Positions 23,984 through 34,697 of a stretch of DNA of 47,217 bases are shown here, piece by piece. The notes under the pieces are model-generated. The model had not been told where the DNA came from and did not search any database. It was given only the letters and a program-made list of their open reading frames with translations. Source of the DNA: Sphaeroforma sirkka (lineage: Eukaryota > Opisthokonta > Ichthyosporea > Ichthyophonida); NCBI GenBank assembly GCA_001586965.3, contig LUCW03002614.1:252501-299717 (forward strand). The letters are read 5' to 3'. The translations under genes were made by a program, and so were the position numbers. Position 1 is the first letter of the stretch. Each line of letters opens with the position of its first letter.

Positions 23984-26900
23984 ATGGACGCCGCTTCGTA
24001 TCTTAGTTCGAAGAACTACACACATAACATTGGTGTTAGATCCGGTCTTCCCGAGTCAAAGCAAGCGGGTGCCCCAAAACAGCACCAAGGGTTCAGCCCT
24101 TATGTATTTAATGGAGGGTACGTAAATCTATTGGTGTGTCAGTGTTGACTTGTGCTTCGTCGATTCTGAGGTTAAAGATTGAGAAATGATCAAACTGTGA
24201 CTTCATTATAGGACACTATGAATGTCTTATATTCAATGAATAGTTCGTCTATCTGCTGGTGTGCTGGTGTCAGACTGTTCTTAGCTATTTTTTTAAGGTC
24301 ACGGTGGGGATCTAGTCGAAAGTGTGGCTTTTGTACAGGCTTTAGGTCTGTGACGAGTTCCTGACCGCAGTGCATGTGGATTGTTGGTAATGATCCACGC
24401 GCCTTCTCAGTCTAGACCATAATTATCTTAGCAGCATGTGTGCTTTGTAATACTCTCTTGACTTGGAATTCAGAGAGTTTTATAAATGAGGCATGCGCAA
24501 CGTATGCTACTTTATACTTGCATATATGAAGAACATTGTCAAATCGCACTCTCATACACCATAATAGTGCGCATAAAGTTCAAGTTACTTAGGAAGATGT
24601 GAAAGGTTTAAGTACACTTATATTTGTATGTTTACTTAGGAAGATGTGAAAGGTTTAAGTACACATATATTTGTATGTTTACGATAAACAACACTAATTC
24701 ATTTTGAATATCTCACTTTTGAGATATGTGTTGAAACATGCGGAAGTCTGTGGGCTTGCAAGTGGTGTATTAGAACATATAAATCATTTCATGTACTTAT
24801 CGGTTTTCTATACTGTTGCTGTGGTGTTTTACCATATTTCGAATAGTATATCACTCATAGCCTTTGGTGTATATTGCATAGTGTGGTTTTCAGGGTTTAC
24901 TTAAAACTCTGAATATCTCGAGCACACGGAACGCTGAGTATCACCGTCTTTTTGTCTGTACGCGCCTGTGTTAATGTGTACAAGCATAGTCTGTGGTTGT
25001 GTATACTTTAGAAACCTGTCGGAACAAACAAAAAACAATAGTATCGTGTTGTTTGAAGTCTCACTCACTAGTGGTTTGTTTCTACTTTTTTTGGCAGCAC
25101 TAGTAACCATACGACCATATGTACTTGGTAACTTCTGTATTAATGGTAAGCACAACTATTGTAACGTGTGCCGTCACTTTAGATTGCATCTTCGTTCCGT
25201 TTCTGAATCAAATTCTGTAGGCTGGAAGAGCCTTATCGAACACGAAACAGAACCTCCCACCCGAGAGTCCCCGAGTCTCACTATCCATGGTCATTTTTGT
25301 TTTTGCAACAGGACTACCATGGCGATTGCCGGCGATGGATATGTCGTGGTAGCTGGAGACACGCGCTTAAGCGCTGGATATGAAATTATGACTAGGGACC
25401 ACTCCAAACTCTGCAAATTGTAAGTAAGGCAGTCGAAACATACATTATGGGCCATTTTGAAGTTCGCAATTGTGTGAAACTGGAGTTCTACGCTCGATTT
25501 ATTAAAAACCTGTTCCCTGGGTTCATATCACCCTATGATTCGGTTGGCAAACAGGGCAGTGTCAAGGGAATATATCTAACCTAAATTATTCTATGTATTG
25601 GACGTTTTTTATCAAATAAATTCGTACGTCTATACCTTGTATTGTTTTGCTACCGCTCCAAATCTGGCGAACGACGTTGAACCAGCTGTTCGTACATACA
25701 TATATGAAAATGGGTTCTTGCTGATTAATACTGTTTCGCCCCCTCGGTTTAAAAATAGAAATGACCGAGTGGTGCTGGCATCGATTGGATTTCAAGGAGA
25801 TTCGACCACCCTGCACAAGCACTTAAAGATGAAGCTTGCGGTAGGTTGTTATATTATCAAGTGTTCACTTTTCTTTCCTTGTTTCTTTATCTTACCTCAT
25901 AGTCTTGTAATAATCGTTTCGAATTGAACTGATTTGATTGAGATACGTTTGTTTCACTTCGGTCCGTCGTGCTTCATCAAGTCACACTTTCAATTGGGTC
26001 CTCTTACTCGACAGATGTACAAGCACAATCACGACAAGGACATGGGAGTCGAGGCCTGTGCCCAAATGTTGATGACAACACTATACTATAAACGATTCTT
26101 CCCGTATTATACAATCAATATCTTGGTCGGTCTAGATAAGGACGGTATGTACTCCTGCCTCGCGGTCTCATATCCATCCAATTACATGTGTTGTACGCTC
26201 TGTTACACTCGTCGACAACCTCTGTCATTCATCAGTAACGTACAGTTTCTTTTCGTTTGTACCTCGGTACTTTCTTAGTTATGGCTCACCCTGAAAGTGT
26301 TTGACCTGCTATTAGTTTCTTTTCGTTTGTACCTCGGCACTTTCTTAGTTATGGCTCACCCTGAAGGTGTTTGACCTGCCATATATCCATTACGTGACAA
26401 TACCCTGTCTCGTAAAATCAGGTGCGTCAATCTAAGTTCAAGTTATATTCGGCTTTACTCGGACATCTTCGGGGGCTGTTACCCACAACCAGTTGGACGT
26501 GCTTAATTTCTGGAAAACGTTCGTAACTATATTCTGTTTTTAATTTAGATCAAGGAGCAGTGTACCATTACGATCCAATCGGTAGTTTCGAGAGGGAAAC
26601 CTACCGTGCTGCTGGTACAGGTTCGCAATTGCTGCAACCATTGCTGGACAGTGAAGTTGGGTTCAAAAACAAGAGCGATGTTGTAGAGAAAAAGACACCT
26701 ACTCTGGAGGAAGCGATCAATCTCTGCAAGGTACGCGAGTGGGTCAGCAAGTATATGTGTACTTTTTCGGGATGTATTGTAGCTCACACCTTTTCGCTCA
26801 CAACTGTGCGCTATCTAGGTCGTTGTCTGCGCCCATCATAATCCGCACCCGTCCGCACTTTTTGTATACAGAGTAGTGCTAAGGACTAGGTATCATAAAA

Positions 26901-27554
26901 GTTTTACCGATAGTCATGCAGGTCCTGGAATAAACTGTATGCGTTGGAGAGTAGTTTGGTTGTTCACTCAGCAGTTCAAATCAAACTTCGATCTTATTGC
27001 AGGACGCATTCGCCGGAGTAGCCGAGAGAGATATCTATACGGGAGATCGCGTGCAGATTTTGATTATCACGAAAGACGGCGTGAAAGAAGAGACATTTAC
27101 AGTATGTCGTACCGCGCTGATGTTCGTATTTTGCCCCGTGCCTGCCAATCATCTTGTTTATGATTGTCATTGGGTTCCTGCGAAAGAAATGTCATCTAGG
27201 TTTTAGGTTGTTTTACCCGTGATATACATGTACGAACCTGATTCCATAATTGCTTAGATTAGGTTGTGCGTCAAAAGTATTGATGTAACAATTAAGGGAA
27301 GCTTAACTCAATCTCGAATTCGTCAACTGCTGTGTACGCGTACATTAATGTTCGGTCTACAGTCGTTTGTGTGGCCGCATTTGTGAACCATGTCCGTACA
27401 CACGCTCCACCATGCCATCACTTATTGCATTTGGTTTATACGCCCGCGTACTGATTTGACCGAGTCACATTAATTTTTGTTTACTCTCTCATATTTGAAT
27501 GGCTTACAACACAATATCTCATTGCACTCCATCTTCTAGCTGAGAAGAGATTAA
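23984..27554 (+). CDS. PSMB1: 20S proteasome subunit beta-6 (PSMB1-type), complete, 7 exons
   Basis: This is a non-catalytic beta-ring subunit of the 20S proteasome core in cytosol and nucleus. Exons are 23984-24117, 25312-25419, 25759-25840, 26015-26144, 26549-26730, 27003-27101 and 27540-27554. Phases 2,2,0,1,0,0 agree, totalling 750 nt and 249 aa (human 241). FSPYVFNGGT (37-46), followed by MAIAGDGYVVVAGDTRLSAG, matches the beta-6 start of the mature core. Further family matches are SIGFQGD, MYKHNHDKDM, LYYKRFFPYYTINILVGLDK, GAVYHYDPIGSFER, LLQPLLDSEVGFKN, AERDIYTGD and the end EETFTLRRD. The last exon codes only LRRD and stop. Introns 1 and 4 carry short tandem duplications. The gene is divergent from the cysteinyl-tRNA synthetase gene. 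I see no lesion. Confidence 0.95.
24585..24679. repeat. 47-bp tandem duplication in PSMB1 intron 1
   Basis: TTACTTAGGAAGATGTGAAA and the following sequence occur twice in tandem with a 47-bp shift (24585 and 24632), with about one mismatch. Confidence 0.9.
26244..26383. repeat. 70-bp tandem duplication in PSMB1 intron 4
   Basis: Two adjacent copies starting AGTTTCTTTTCGTTTGTACC at 26244 and 26314 differ at only a few positions. They lie between exon 4 and exon 5. Confidence 0.92.
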
Positions 27555-27999
27555 TATCGAAGCGACCCATATTTGCCCGAGCGGAGTTGATATTGTGTCA
27601 AGCGGTAACCAATATAGCTACATCTCATATTAAATTCGGAGACAGCGTATCTGCAGGAATATCCGAAGTCTTAAAATATTGTCTTGATTCACCGCCTATT
27701 GATTTACTTGTAATTTGAGTGCTACAATACATATTTGTAGGTATCTTATGTATAGCATTCATACTTGAATGTATATACTTATTATATGAATGAGTGCGTG
27801 TATTTTTGTTTTGTACATAGTGCGTGATGTATCTATTTTTGGGTGAGTGTACCTAATTTGTACATACGAATAATTTACACATGTGTGTATGGAAATATAT
27901 ATATATATATTTACGCATGTGTATATATCTATGTCAATACATATACATATACATTACATTATATATGCCCTCATATAGACCCATATATATATATATATG

Positions 28000-28040
<41 letters not shown>

Positions 28041-30060
28041 CACCTCCAAAAGTAGAAGCTCAGCTGTCCTTAAGCAATTCTTTACCGAACAAAGTGGCGA
28101 TCTTTCACCGAAAAATTGCATTCAGGACTTGTGAGGCTGTATTAAATAACGTTTACCGTACTTATTAATTTTATATAATGTAATATTGCTCTTTATTTAC
28201 TATATGTATCTTGAAAGTTGTATCGTCTCAAAGGCATTGATTATGCCGATCCGTGTGGGTGACGACTAGCTTCAATTCGTCCGTACAGATAAATTGTACA
28301 CGCATAAACTATATCACTGTCAGCTGATTAATTATACATGTATGGAACTTCGAAAGATGTCACTCTGTATGTAAATGCTATTACTAAATTCTCAGAAGTG
28401 CTTTCACAAACTTTGATGGTTGCGTGCTTCAATATGTATCCGTTTCAATCCTTAATTCCTACACTAACCGATAATTCAAGTAGTAATTGAGATCTGCTGG
28501 TTATTAGCGGGCTAATCCATACACTGTCATCTGATTGTAGCTGAATACTTTACATTATCTGTGCATGAGAAAAATTGCGCATTTTAGTTGGAACTAGTAC
28601 GTGATACAATTACTGAACTACTTCGTGTATAATTGAACCTTTGGGTTCTTCTTGTACATATACTTGTCTGTAATTGGTATGAAACTGTCTTCACTGTGAG
28701 TAACTTGTTTAGTTCACGAACGGTTTAGAGTGAAATAGCGTTATACTTCATATTATCGAAGTAGTGCAATACCTTACAAGATTATGAGCATGGTCATCCC
28801 ATAACCTTGAGTTATATAGTTTCAACTAGATATTGCCTATCGTCAGTTCCCTCTGGTTACTGACACATCATCCCAACGAGTGCCCGGCCTCCTCTGTAGT
28901 CCGTCACTCGTCATCTATATATTTTACACTACTTTACACTTCTTGCTACTCTACAGCCTATGCTCTCGTTCTATTGGTATACTTTTTAAAGCCTCATCAT
29001 ATCTGTAAAACCAGTATCACTAGACACACAGCACTGGTATTCTACCCTAAAACTAACCCCTCATAGATCTGAGTCATCTCACATGAATCACTACTACACG
29101 ATATTCCTATGTTTGTTATTAGTGTTTAATCATACGTATAGTCTATTTGTCTCTATTTAGTCAAATGACATACAATGCGAGTTCAAATGCTCATTAAAAT
29201 ATGTGTAGGTAGCTATACTTGTTCCTGATATGTTTATGTATCATCGTTAATAATCAACTATGTATACCTACAAAACTGAGTCGAATTGGTCCAAAATTAT
29301 CAAGTGACAAAAGATGAAACTGAAACAAATATGGTTGTAAACGTCGTGTTTCGCTATTAACCAATTTTTAAAAATAACCGCCAACCAATGATGATTTCAG
29401 TGTGCAAGTCATTACCTCACGACCAACAAAAGCAATTGCATGATAAACAGCACTATTAAAGTACGTCGATGCAAGTAGCTAGATATTATTTTCAGTGCTC
29501 CAACAAGGTGACTACTGCTGATACTCGAATTGAATCGTACAGCAAAGCAGGAGACGTTTGTACAGGCCAAATCTACAGAAATGGAACTAAATAAATGCTC
29601 AAATTAGTCACCCAACTTCACCGATCAACTTCATAGCACACAACCGAAGAATAAAAACTATCAATTCATAGTTCCGGAAATTGCACTCGAATTCATGTGT
29701 GCGGTGCCTTTTGGCAGAACGTGTTGCACGTCAACAAATTGCCGTTAGTAGCGGTACAAAAAAGAGGCTGATCAATACCTTTGCTTTGAAACGAACGTCG
29801 AATTATATTACGGTTTTTCACCAGTATATTAACTTATACCGTTTTAAAAAGTTCGACTTAAAATACGTTTTCAATTGCAAGAGGTGACAATAGCTAGTCG
29901 CCTACTTTTCCTTTTGCTTAGGATTCTTTTCAGTTTGAAAGTTGATTTTTAAACCAGTCGCAGTGTCGTGGGCTATTTATTGAAATAAATAGTCAAGACT
30001 ATTTATATCATTTATTTATTTATTTTTGCCATACCAATAATTACTTTCCGAATTAGTATG
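27555..30060. other. Intergenic region, no gene recognised
   Basis: This AT-rich sequence downstream of PSMB1 has only short, non-conserved ORFs. Apart from the TA microsatellite at about 27893-28037, I see no exon chain, RNA gene or repeat. Confidence 0.6.
27893..28037. repeat. (TA)n microsatellite
   Basis: Alternating TA tracts with ACGCATGTG and ACATACATT interruptions, about 340 bp downstream of the PSMB1 stop codon. Confidence 0.93.
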
Positions 30061-30189
30061 GTGGCATACTTCAGCTATGTCGCCTGGATGGACACTGGAT
30101 GGGTGAGGGCGTAATTGATATCGAGCACGGGCACTATATAGCCGAATTCCCCGATGAGAATCAAATAACCATACACAAACGAGGCATTA

Positions 30190-30519
30190 ATGCCGGTCTC
30201 GGCCGCGTTCTCATCATGTCTAACGCTACACAGAACATACTCTCTGTGTAGCTACTACAGCGTCTCAGTTATGGTGTTTACTTCTCACCTAAATCGAACA
30301 CGACACACCCAACCGAGTGTCTCGTTCAGCACGTCGGTAAAACTATTACACGTGTACAAAGTGCTGATGGATCAGTATACACTCGCGCCTATCAATACAC
30401 TTACACTGGCAGACTGGCATACAATGCTTGGCAATGTACATCCAGACGTCACACGTGGCGTTCTACGCAACAGTGATATAACACCGTCTCCAATACCAGT
30501 CCCATCGCATGACGACTGA
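30190..30519 (+). CDS. Unrecognised ORF (109 aa), weak Fic-like tail
   Basis: I do not recognise this ORF with confidence. Its last third (LADWHTMLGNVHPDVTRGVLR) is faintly reminiscent of the start of a Fic domain (LHRxLLxxVxPxxAGxYR), but the HxFx(D/E)GNGR catalytic motif is absent and the frame ends 31 residues past the start of that segment. Just upstream in another frame (about 30092-30251) is a second coding-like stretch (GEGVIDIEHGHYIAEFPDEN). It may be a decayed gene or transposon fragment next to the transposase remnant. Confidence 0.2.
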   Translation: MPVSAAFSSCLTLHRTYSLCSYYSVSVMVFTSHLNRTRHTQPSVSFSTSVKLLHVYKVLMDQYTLAPINTLTLADWHTMLGNVHPDVTRGVLRNSDITPSPIPVPSHDD

Positions 30520-30596
30520 AAGCTCAATCCTGCGCTGTTTTAAGCACATGTGGCGATTTTTTTTATTTTTTTGAAAGGCTGATATCGGCCGCTTTG

Positions 30597-30806
30597 CTAG
30601 TGCCCACAACACACGTCCTCACATATTGCAGTCATGAACCAAAGGCACCTCTCCACGATGCCTTCGCATAGCCCTGGCGTGACAAACATCTGTATGGTAT
30701 CATTCGATAAGCTCTCATTGTGGGCAGAGAGGAAGATGTAACACTTAGCTTTGTATGACGATATAATGGAGGGATATGGGATACATTTCTCGGGCAGTTC
30801 AGACAA
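30597..30806 (-). CDS. Unrecognised ORF (about 69 aa) downstream of transposase remnant
   Basis: The frame contains SELPEKCIPYPSIISSYKAK and ends CGH. It has no ATG at its start and no domain I recognise. It lies on the same strand as, and about 155 bp downstream of, the DDE transposase remnant, so it may belong to the same decayed element. Confidence 0.2.
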   Translation of the reverse strand: MSELPEKCIPYPSIISSYKAKCYIFLSAHNESLSNDTIQMFVTPGLCEGIVERCLWFMTAICEDVCCGH

Positions 30807-30961
30807 CGATACATGATTAGAGTTTTATAGCATTAATAAACATCGGATATATTTCCATATAAAACTAACTAATGTACATAAATCAGCGTTTTACAATGAG
30901 AGAGATGATATCTGTCAGGTAAAAGCAGACTTCGGCTGTTTTGGTATAAAAAAATAGAGAT

Positions 30962-31174
30962 CTACGAGACGAATTTCTTGAGCCAACATTCTAACAATTT
31001 CGCACGTGCGTTCACACGTTCAATGTGTATTCTACTAGAGGCTATCTTCATTGTTTTTTCATTATTATCGATTGAAAACTGTGTGTCTTTCTTAAGCATT
31101 GGTGGCATGTTATATCTGCAGTTGTGCGGTAACAGATCTTTGATATGGAAACCCTCGTCTCCCATTGCCGACAA
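30962..31174 (-). pseudogene. DDE_Tnp_4-like transposase remnant (Harbinger/ISL2EU type)
   Basis: The frame GDEGFHIKDLLPHNCRYNMP, then PPMLKKDTQFS, EKTMKIASSRIHIERVNARAK matches the C-terminal half of DDE_Tnp_4 transposases (ADRGFxIxDLLxxxGxxLNxPPFLKGKxQF...E...TRxIAxxRIHVERxxxRxK). The Asp of the ADRGF segment and the Glu of HIERVN are visible. The N-terminal half with the first catalytic Asp was not found and the ORF is short, so this is a fragment of a DNA transposon. Confidence 0.7.
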
Positions 31175-31451
31175 CCCTGGTCACATCTTTGCATACAGGT
31201 ATTGTTTACACATCTCTGAGAGACCCCGATCATTAATCCTTCCAGGGTAAAGGGGCGAAATATATACGCAGTGACCCACTGCCGATTTACTCACAAGCAT
31301 TTTAACCGTATTGTGGTGCTTATACTAGCTCCAGGTTGACCGCTGGAAGTCTCGATTGGCCGGAGTTTGTATGAAGAACACTAAAAAAAAATAGAACAAA
31401 AGGTATATTTGTAAATCAATGATATTCAAGTAATTATATATAGTCATCTAA

Positions 31452-31454
<3 letters not shown>

Positions 31455-31523
<69 letters not shown>
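31455..31523. repeat. (AC)n(AG)n microsatellite
   Basis: About 23 AC dinucleotides followed by about 12 AG dinucleotides. It directly abuts a candidate splice donor on the minus strand (GTAAGT at 31528-31523). Confidence 0.97.
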
Positions 31524-31528
31524 CTTAC

Positions 31529-31641
31529 CCGTGCAATCGACGTTAAGCGACACCTCAGGATACTTTTCTGCAAAGAAGGTGAGGTTTAGTGGATCCACAA
31601 TATATTTAGCGAATAGTGTAGAAATACGGCCTCCGGTCAGT
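31529..31641 (-). CDS. Isolated exon-like segment, unidentified
   Basis: On the minus strand a TTTTAG acceptor precedes 31641 and a perfect GTAAGT donor follows 31529. Between them 113 nt are open in one frame and encode ...LFAKYIVDPLNLTFFAEKYP then EVSLNVDCTG. I found no convincing partner exons. The FFAEKYPEV segment is faintly like LysR substrate-binding domains, which is not enough for a call. It could be an orphan exon of a gene interrupted by the transposon next to it, or chance. Confidence 0.3.
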
Positions 31642-32690
31642 CTAAAATATCAAGATCAAATGAGATAACACATTGGTTTTTATTTGTATTTAAAATAATT
31701 TGAATAAATTCACTTTGATGGCTCCAATAGCCTGAGTATTTGGTATGACTCATTTACTTGGACCTATTTGAGACGATAGTTGATGTAGGATATTATAAAC
31801 TAAATTTTATGATCTCTGAACTACTACTTACAGGTTTGGTCTTGTAGCCAATCTCCAAAATCCAATAAGTCTTTTTCTTTTTTAACTTTTCTTCAAATGG
31901 AACTTTATTTGTATTAGCTAATATATTAAATTGACTTACGTTCTTATGTCTATCTACAAATTAAACATGTGGTCATGAACACTTAGTACTTCTAATGAAA
32001 ATTATTCAATAAAGAACAGCTAGAGGTGTGATCGAGGATAATAAGGCTCTTACTAAGAGGCAGTCCCGATCATTCTTACACAAGCTACCACTGCTAAATC
32101 CTAACTGACTCAAATTGTATCTTAGTTTATATAACATAGTTTAAAAAAATAGAAATATCCATCGAAGTTTACAATAGCTTGATTGGATCATGGAATCGTC
32201 TCGAGGTCGACGGTTTATTACTACTAAAAGCCAGCCCAATCCACGTAGTAACAAAGATGGTGGCGTTACATTTTGTGAAATTTCATTGAATGCCTTGCCC
32301 CTGAATGTTGGGGCGGAAGACGCAAATGTTGGGGACGCCATAACTTGACAACGAGTGGTTGGATCTTCTCGGTCTAGACGCCATTTGAACCGCAAAGATG
32401 AGTTTTTAAAGAAACTAGCCGCTGGCGCAGCTTCTGACCCTTCGATCATATCCCACGTGGTCGATATTCTTCTTATACCGAAGAAAAAACATTCCGAGCC
32501 GGGGTTCGAATCTGGGACCCATTGGTTTACCAGCCAGCAGTGTTATCACCGAGCCAGTTACCGCTGGTAAAGTGGGTAAAACCTCAAGATTTAATCTCTA
32601 TAGCTCGGAAGCTACAATCGACCACCCTCTTGACAAACCTAACCCTGTCAGACGCTATGATCGTATGGAAATCGATGAGGCTTACCACCC
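31642..32690. other. Unassigned region with tRNA-like segment
   Basis: AT-rich to about 32140, then more GC-balanced sequence with a short minus-strand ORF (32141-32449) that I do not recognise. At about 32500-32580 the minus strand has A-box-like and B-box-like sequence (TGGCTCGGTGATA; ATTCGAACCCC) but no consistent cloverleaf. This could be the head of a decayed tRNA-derived SINE. Confidence 0.35.
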
Positions 32691-32938
32691 TGTGGTCAGA
32701 ATACAAGTACTTATATTTATTTGATTATTTTAGGTTTATAACAAGTTTTACAGTTTATCAGAATAATCTGATAAACTGGGTTTTAGGGTTTTGCTGGTTT
32801 TACAACACATGACTGATGACTCATTTAAGAGTCAGTCATTTTAGGATTACTGTTTACAATTACTAATAAATGAACAACGTCCCCCTCCCTGAGGAGGGAG
32901 AACGTGGAGATATAGTTACTCGACGTGTACTTACCACA
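32691..32938 (-). repeat. 246-bp dispersed repeat, copy a
   Basis: Starts TGTGGTCAGAATACAAG and ends GTACTTACCACA. It is the reverse complement of the copies at 33168-33413 and 40609-40854. Inner hairpins include GTTTATCAGA/TCTGATAAAC around ATAA, and TGACTC/GAGTCA. The TG...CA ends fit a solo LTR; the TGTGGT...ACCACA ends could also be short terminal inverted repeats of a MITE. No target duplication is visible. Confidence 0.8.
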
Positions 32939-33167
32939 TTTTTAACTATACTTTGGAAAGTTGTTAGTTTATTAATAATTGTGAAATAAGCTATCTTTAT
33001 TTAAGCTGCTTTATAGTATTAAATTGAAATTTATTAATTTTTTATAGAGAAACTACGAACAAAAGAGAAAGAACTTTGAATGTAACAGGATAAGCAAGAT
33101 GGAGCAGTAAGTTGATAAGATCGTTAGTCTACCGACGGAGGAGGTTGGTAGTGGTTCTACTAGCAGT

Positions 33168-33413
33168 TGTAGTAAGTATACGCGAGATAACTGTATCTCA
33201 CCGTTCTCCCTCCTCAGGGAGGGGGACGTTGTTCATTTATTAGTAATTATAAACAGAATCCTAAAATGACTGACTCTTAAATGAGTCATTAGTCATGTGC
33301 TGTAAACCAGCAAAACCCTAAAACCCAGTTTATCAGATTATTCTGATAAACTGTAAAACTTGTAATAAACCTAAAATAATCAAATAAATATAAGTACTTG
33401 TATTCTGACCACA
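33168..33413 (+). repeat. 246-bp dispersed repeat, copy b
   Basis: Begins TGTAGTAAGTATACGCGAG and ends TTCTGACCACA. It lies inverted to copy a, 229 bp away, so the pair could form a large foldback. It is followed by a C-run and AAACTGAAGCACTGAAC. Confidence 0.8.
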
Positions 33414-33605
33414 ACCCCCCCCCAAACTGAAGCACTGAACAAAGCAGTGTGCCAGTTTCAGAGATGATAAGAATAGCATAGTACCTTAGCATCACTTTAA
33501 CACTTCGATGCTTTTCTATTTCAACTTCTCTGCAACTAAATCTCACGCTGATCACATGATGCCTTTCCGCATAGGTTGTGACTAACATAGAACCATGTAG
33601 TAAGT

Positions 33606-33757
33606 AAAATGACTGACTCTTAAATGAGTCATCAGTCATGTGTTGTAAAACCAGCAAAGCCCTAAAACCCAGTTTATCAGATTATTATGATAAACTGTAA
33701 AGCTTGTAATAAACCTAAAATAATCAAATAAATATAAGTACTTGTATTCTGACCACA
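33606..33757 (+). repeat. 246-bp dispersed repeat, truncated copy d
   Basis: The last ~150 bp of the repeat, followed by the same C-run and AAACTGAAGCACTGAAC flank as copy b (33414-33485 recurs at 33758-33830). The shared flank shows that this copy arose by local duplication and not by an independent insertion. Confidence 0.8.
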
Positions 33758-33833
33758 ACCCCCCCCCAAACTGAAGCACTGAACAAAGCAGTGTGCCAGT
33801 TTCAGAGATGATAAGAATAGCATAGTACCTTAT

Positions 33834-33962
33834 GTGCTGGCATTATCCTCGAGAGCTAGAGCATTGTGCTGGCATTTATCCTCGAGAGCTAGAGCATTGT
33901 GCTGGCATTTATCCTCAGAGAGCTAGAGCATTGTGCTGGCATTTTACCTCAGAGAGCTAGAG
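33834..33962. repeat. 32-34-bp tandem repeat, 4 copies
   Basis: Units start GTGCTGGCATT at 33834, 33866, 33899 and 33933. Each contains CTCGAGAGCTAGAG or a close variant. The array lies 3' of the minus-strand retrotransposon copy and shares its core with the next array. Confidence 0.9.
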
Positions 33963-34184
33963 GACCCGATGTGTACGTCTCGAGCTACCCGTCTTGTTTG
34001 AATTCTTGAAGCTACTGTTCATCTGTGTCAGCATATAGGAGTTTGGCAAGTACAATATAGGACTGTATTTGTGTCGGAGAAAAACTGCCAGTGGCAGAAA
34101 CCGTGCAAACCATTAACCCGCTGTTTCAAAACAATGCCCAAGGAGTTGTTTGATTGATTTCGCTGTGTTATACTCCGAAGCAAG

Positions 34185-34465
34185 AGTGGCTCATTTAACC
34201 TCGCGAGCTTGAGCCGCTGACGATTTTCCCTCGCGAGCTCGAGTGCTAACCGTTTATTCTCGCGAGCTCGAGTGGCTGGTTTATACTCGGGAGCTAGAGT
34301 CGCTGCTTTTTTTTATACTCAAGAGCTCGAGTGGCTGGTTTATACTCGGGAGCTAGAGTTGCTGGTTTATACTCGGGAGCTAGAGTCGCTGCTTTTTTAT
34401 ACTCAAGAGCTCGAGTGGCTGGTTTATACTCGGGAGCTAGAGTTGCTGGTTTATGCTCCAGAGCT
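34185..34465. repeat. About 30-bp tandem repeat, roughly 10 copies, GAGCT(C/A)GAG core
   Basis: Units such as TTTATACTCGGGAGCTAGAG and TTTATACTCAAGAGCTCGAG alternate with GTGGCTGG or GTTGCTGG spacers. There is also a higher-order period of roughly 90 bp. The core is close to palindromic. Because the unit is near 30 bp, one plus-strand frame stays open and would encode ELE(L/W)LVYTR repeats; I consider this incidental. The array begins about 45 bp beyond the stop of the chromodomain ORF, so it may belong to the element's 3' region or LTR. Confidence 0.85.
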
Positions 34466-34508
34466 TGAGCTCGATATCCGAGAACAAAGTTATATTGAAG
34501 ATAAAGTA

Positions 34509-34697
34509 TTAGACTTGTGCACGTTGGCGCTTACGTGTCCGTGTCTGCGAAGCTTTGTGGTAGGCCGCGATATCGTTGGCATCATCAAAAGCTTCTGCTG
34601 TTTCCCACGTTGGTTCGCCTTCTCGCCATCTCACCAGGTATTCTAATTTCCCCGTCTCATCATTCGTACGATGATGTGATAATATGGCGAAACTCAA
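34509..34697 (-). pseudogene. Chromodomain at integrase C-terminus, chromovirus copy 1
   Basis: ILSHHRTNDETGKLEYLVRW followed by REGEPTWETAEAFDDANDIAAYHK matches the chromodomain pattern (I...R...G..EYLVRW.G....TWEP...F......I..Y). Chromodomains on integrases direct insertion to marked chromatin. The ORF ends in a basic tail (RTRKRQRAQV). Confidence 0.85.

Noticed and set aside
24190..24375. Minus-strand ORF in PSMB1 intron 1 (61 aa)
   Set aside because: Composition is somewhat coding-like, but there is no recognisable domain, no splice chain, and it lies within an intron of a confirmed gene on the other strand.
31529..31641. LysR-type regulator gained from bacteria
   Set aside because: Only a ~20-residue resemblance (FFAEKYPEVSLNV), with no DNA-binding domain or partner exon. 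Too weak to call.
32500..32580. tRNA gene on the minus strand
   Set aside because: Sequences like the A and B boxes are present, but the T stem and anticodon stem do not pair. At most a decayed tRNA-derived SINE.
32691..33413. Single foldback DNA transposon with ~240-bp terminal inverted repeats
   Set aside because: The same 246-bp unit occurs alone at 40609-40854 with both its ends, so the inverted pair is better read as two separate insertions.
34272..34646. Plus-strand ORF with ELE(L/W)LVYTR repeats
   Set aside because: It results from a ~30-bp tandem repeat that happens to keep one frame open, and it overlaps the antisense of the chromodomain ORF end.
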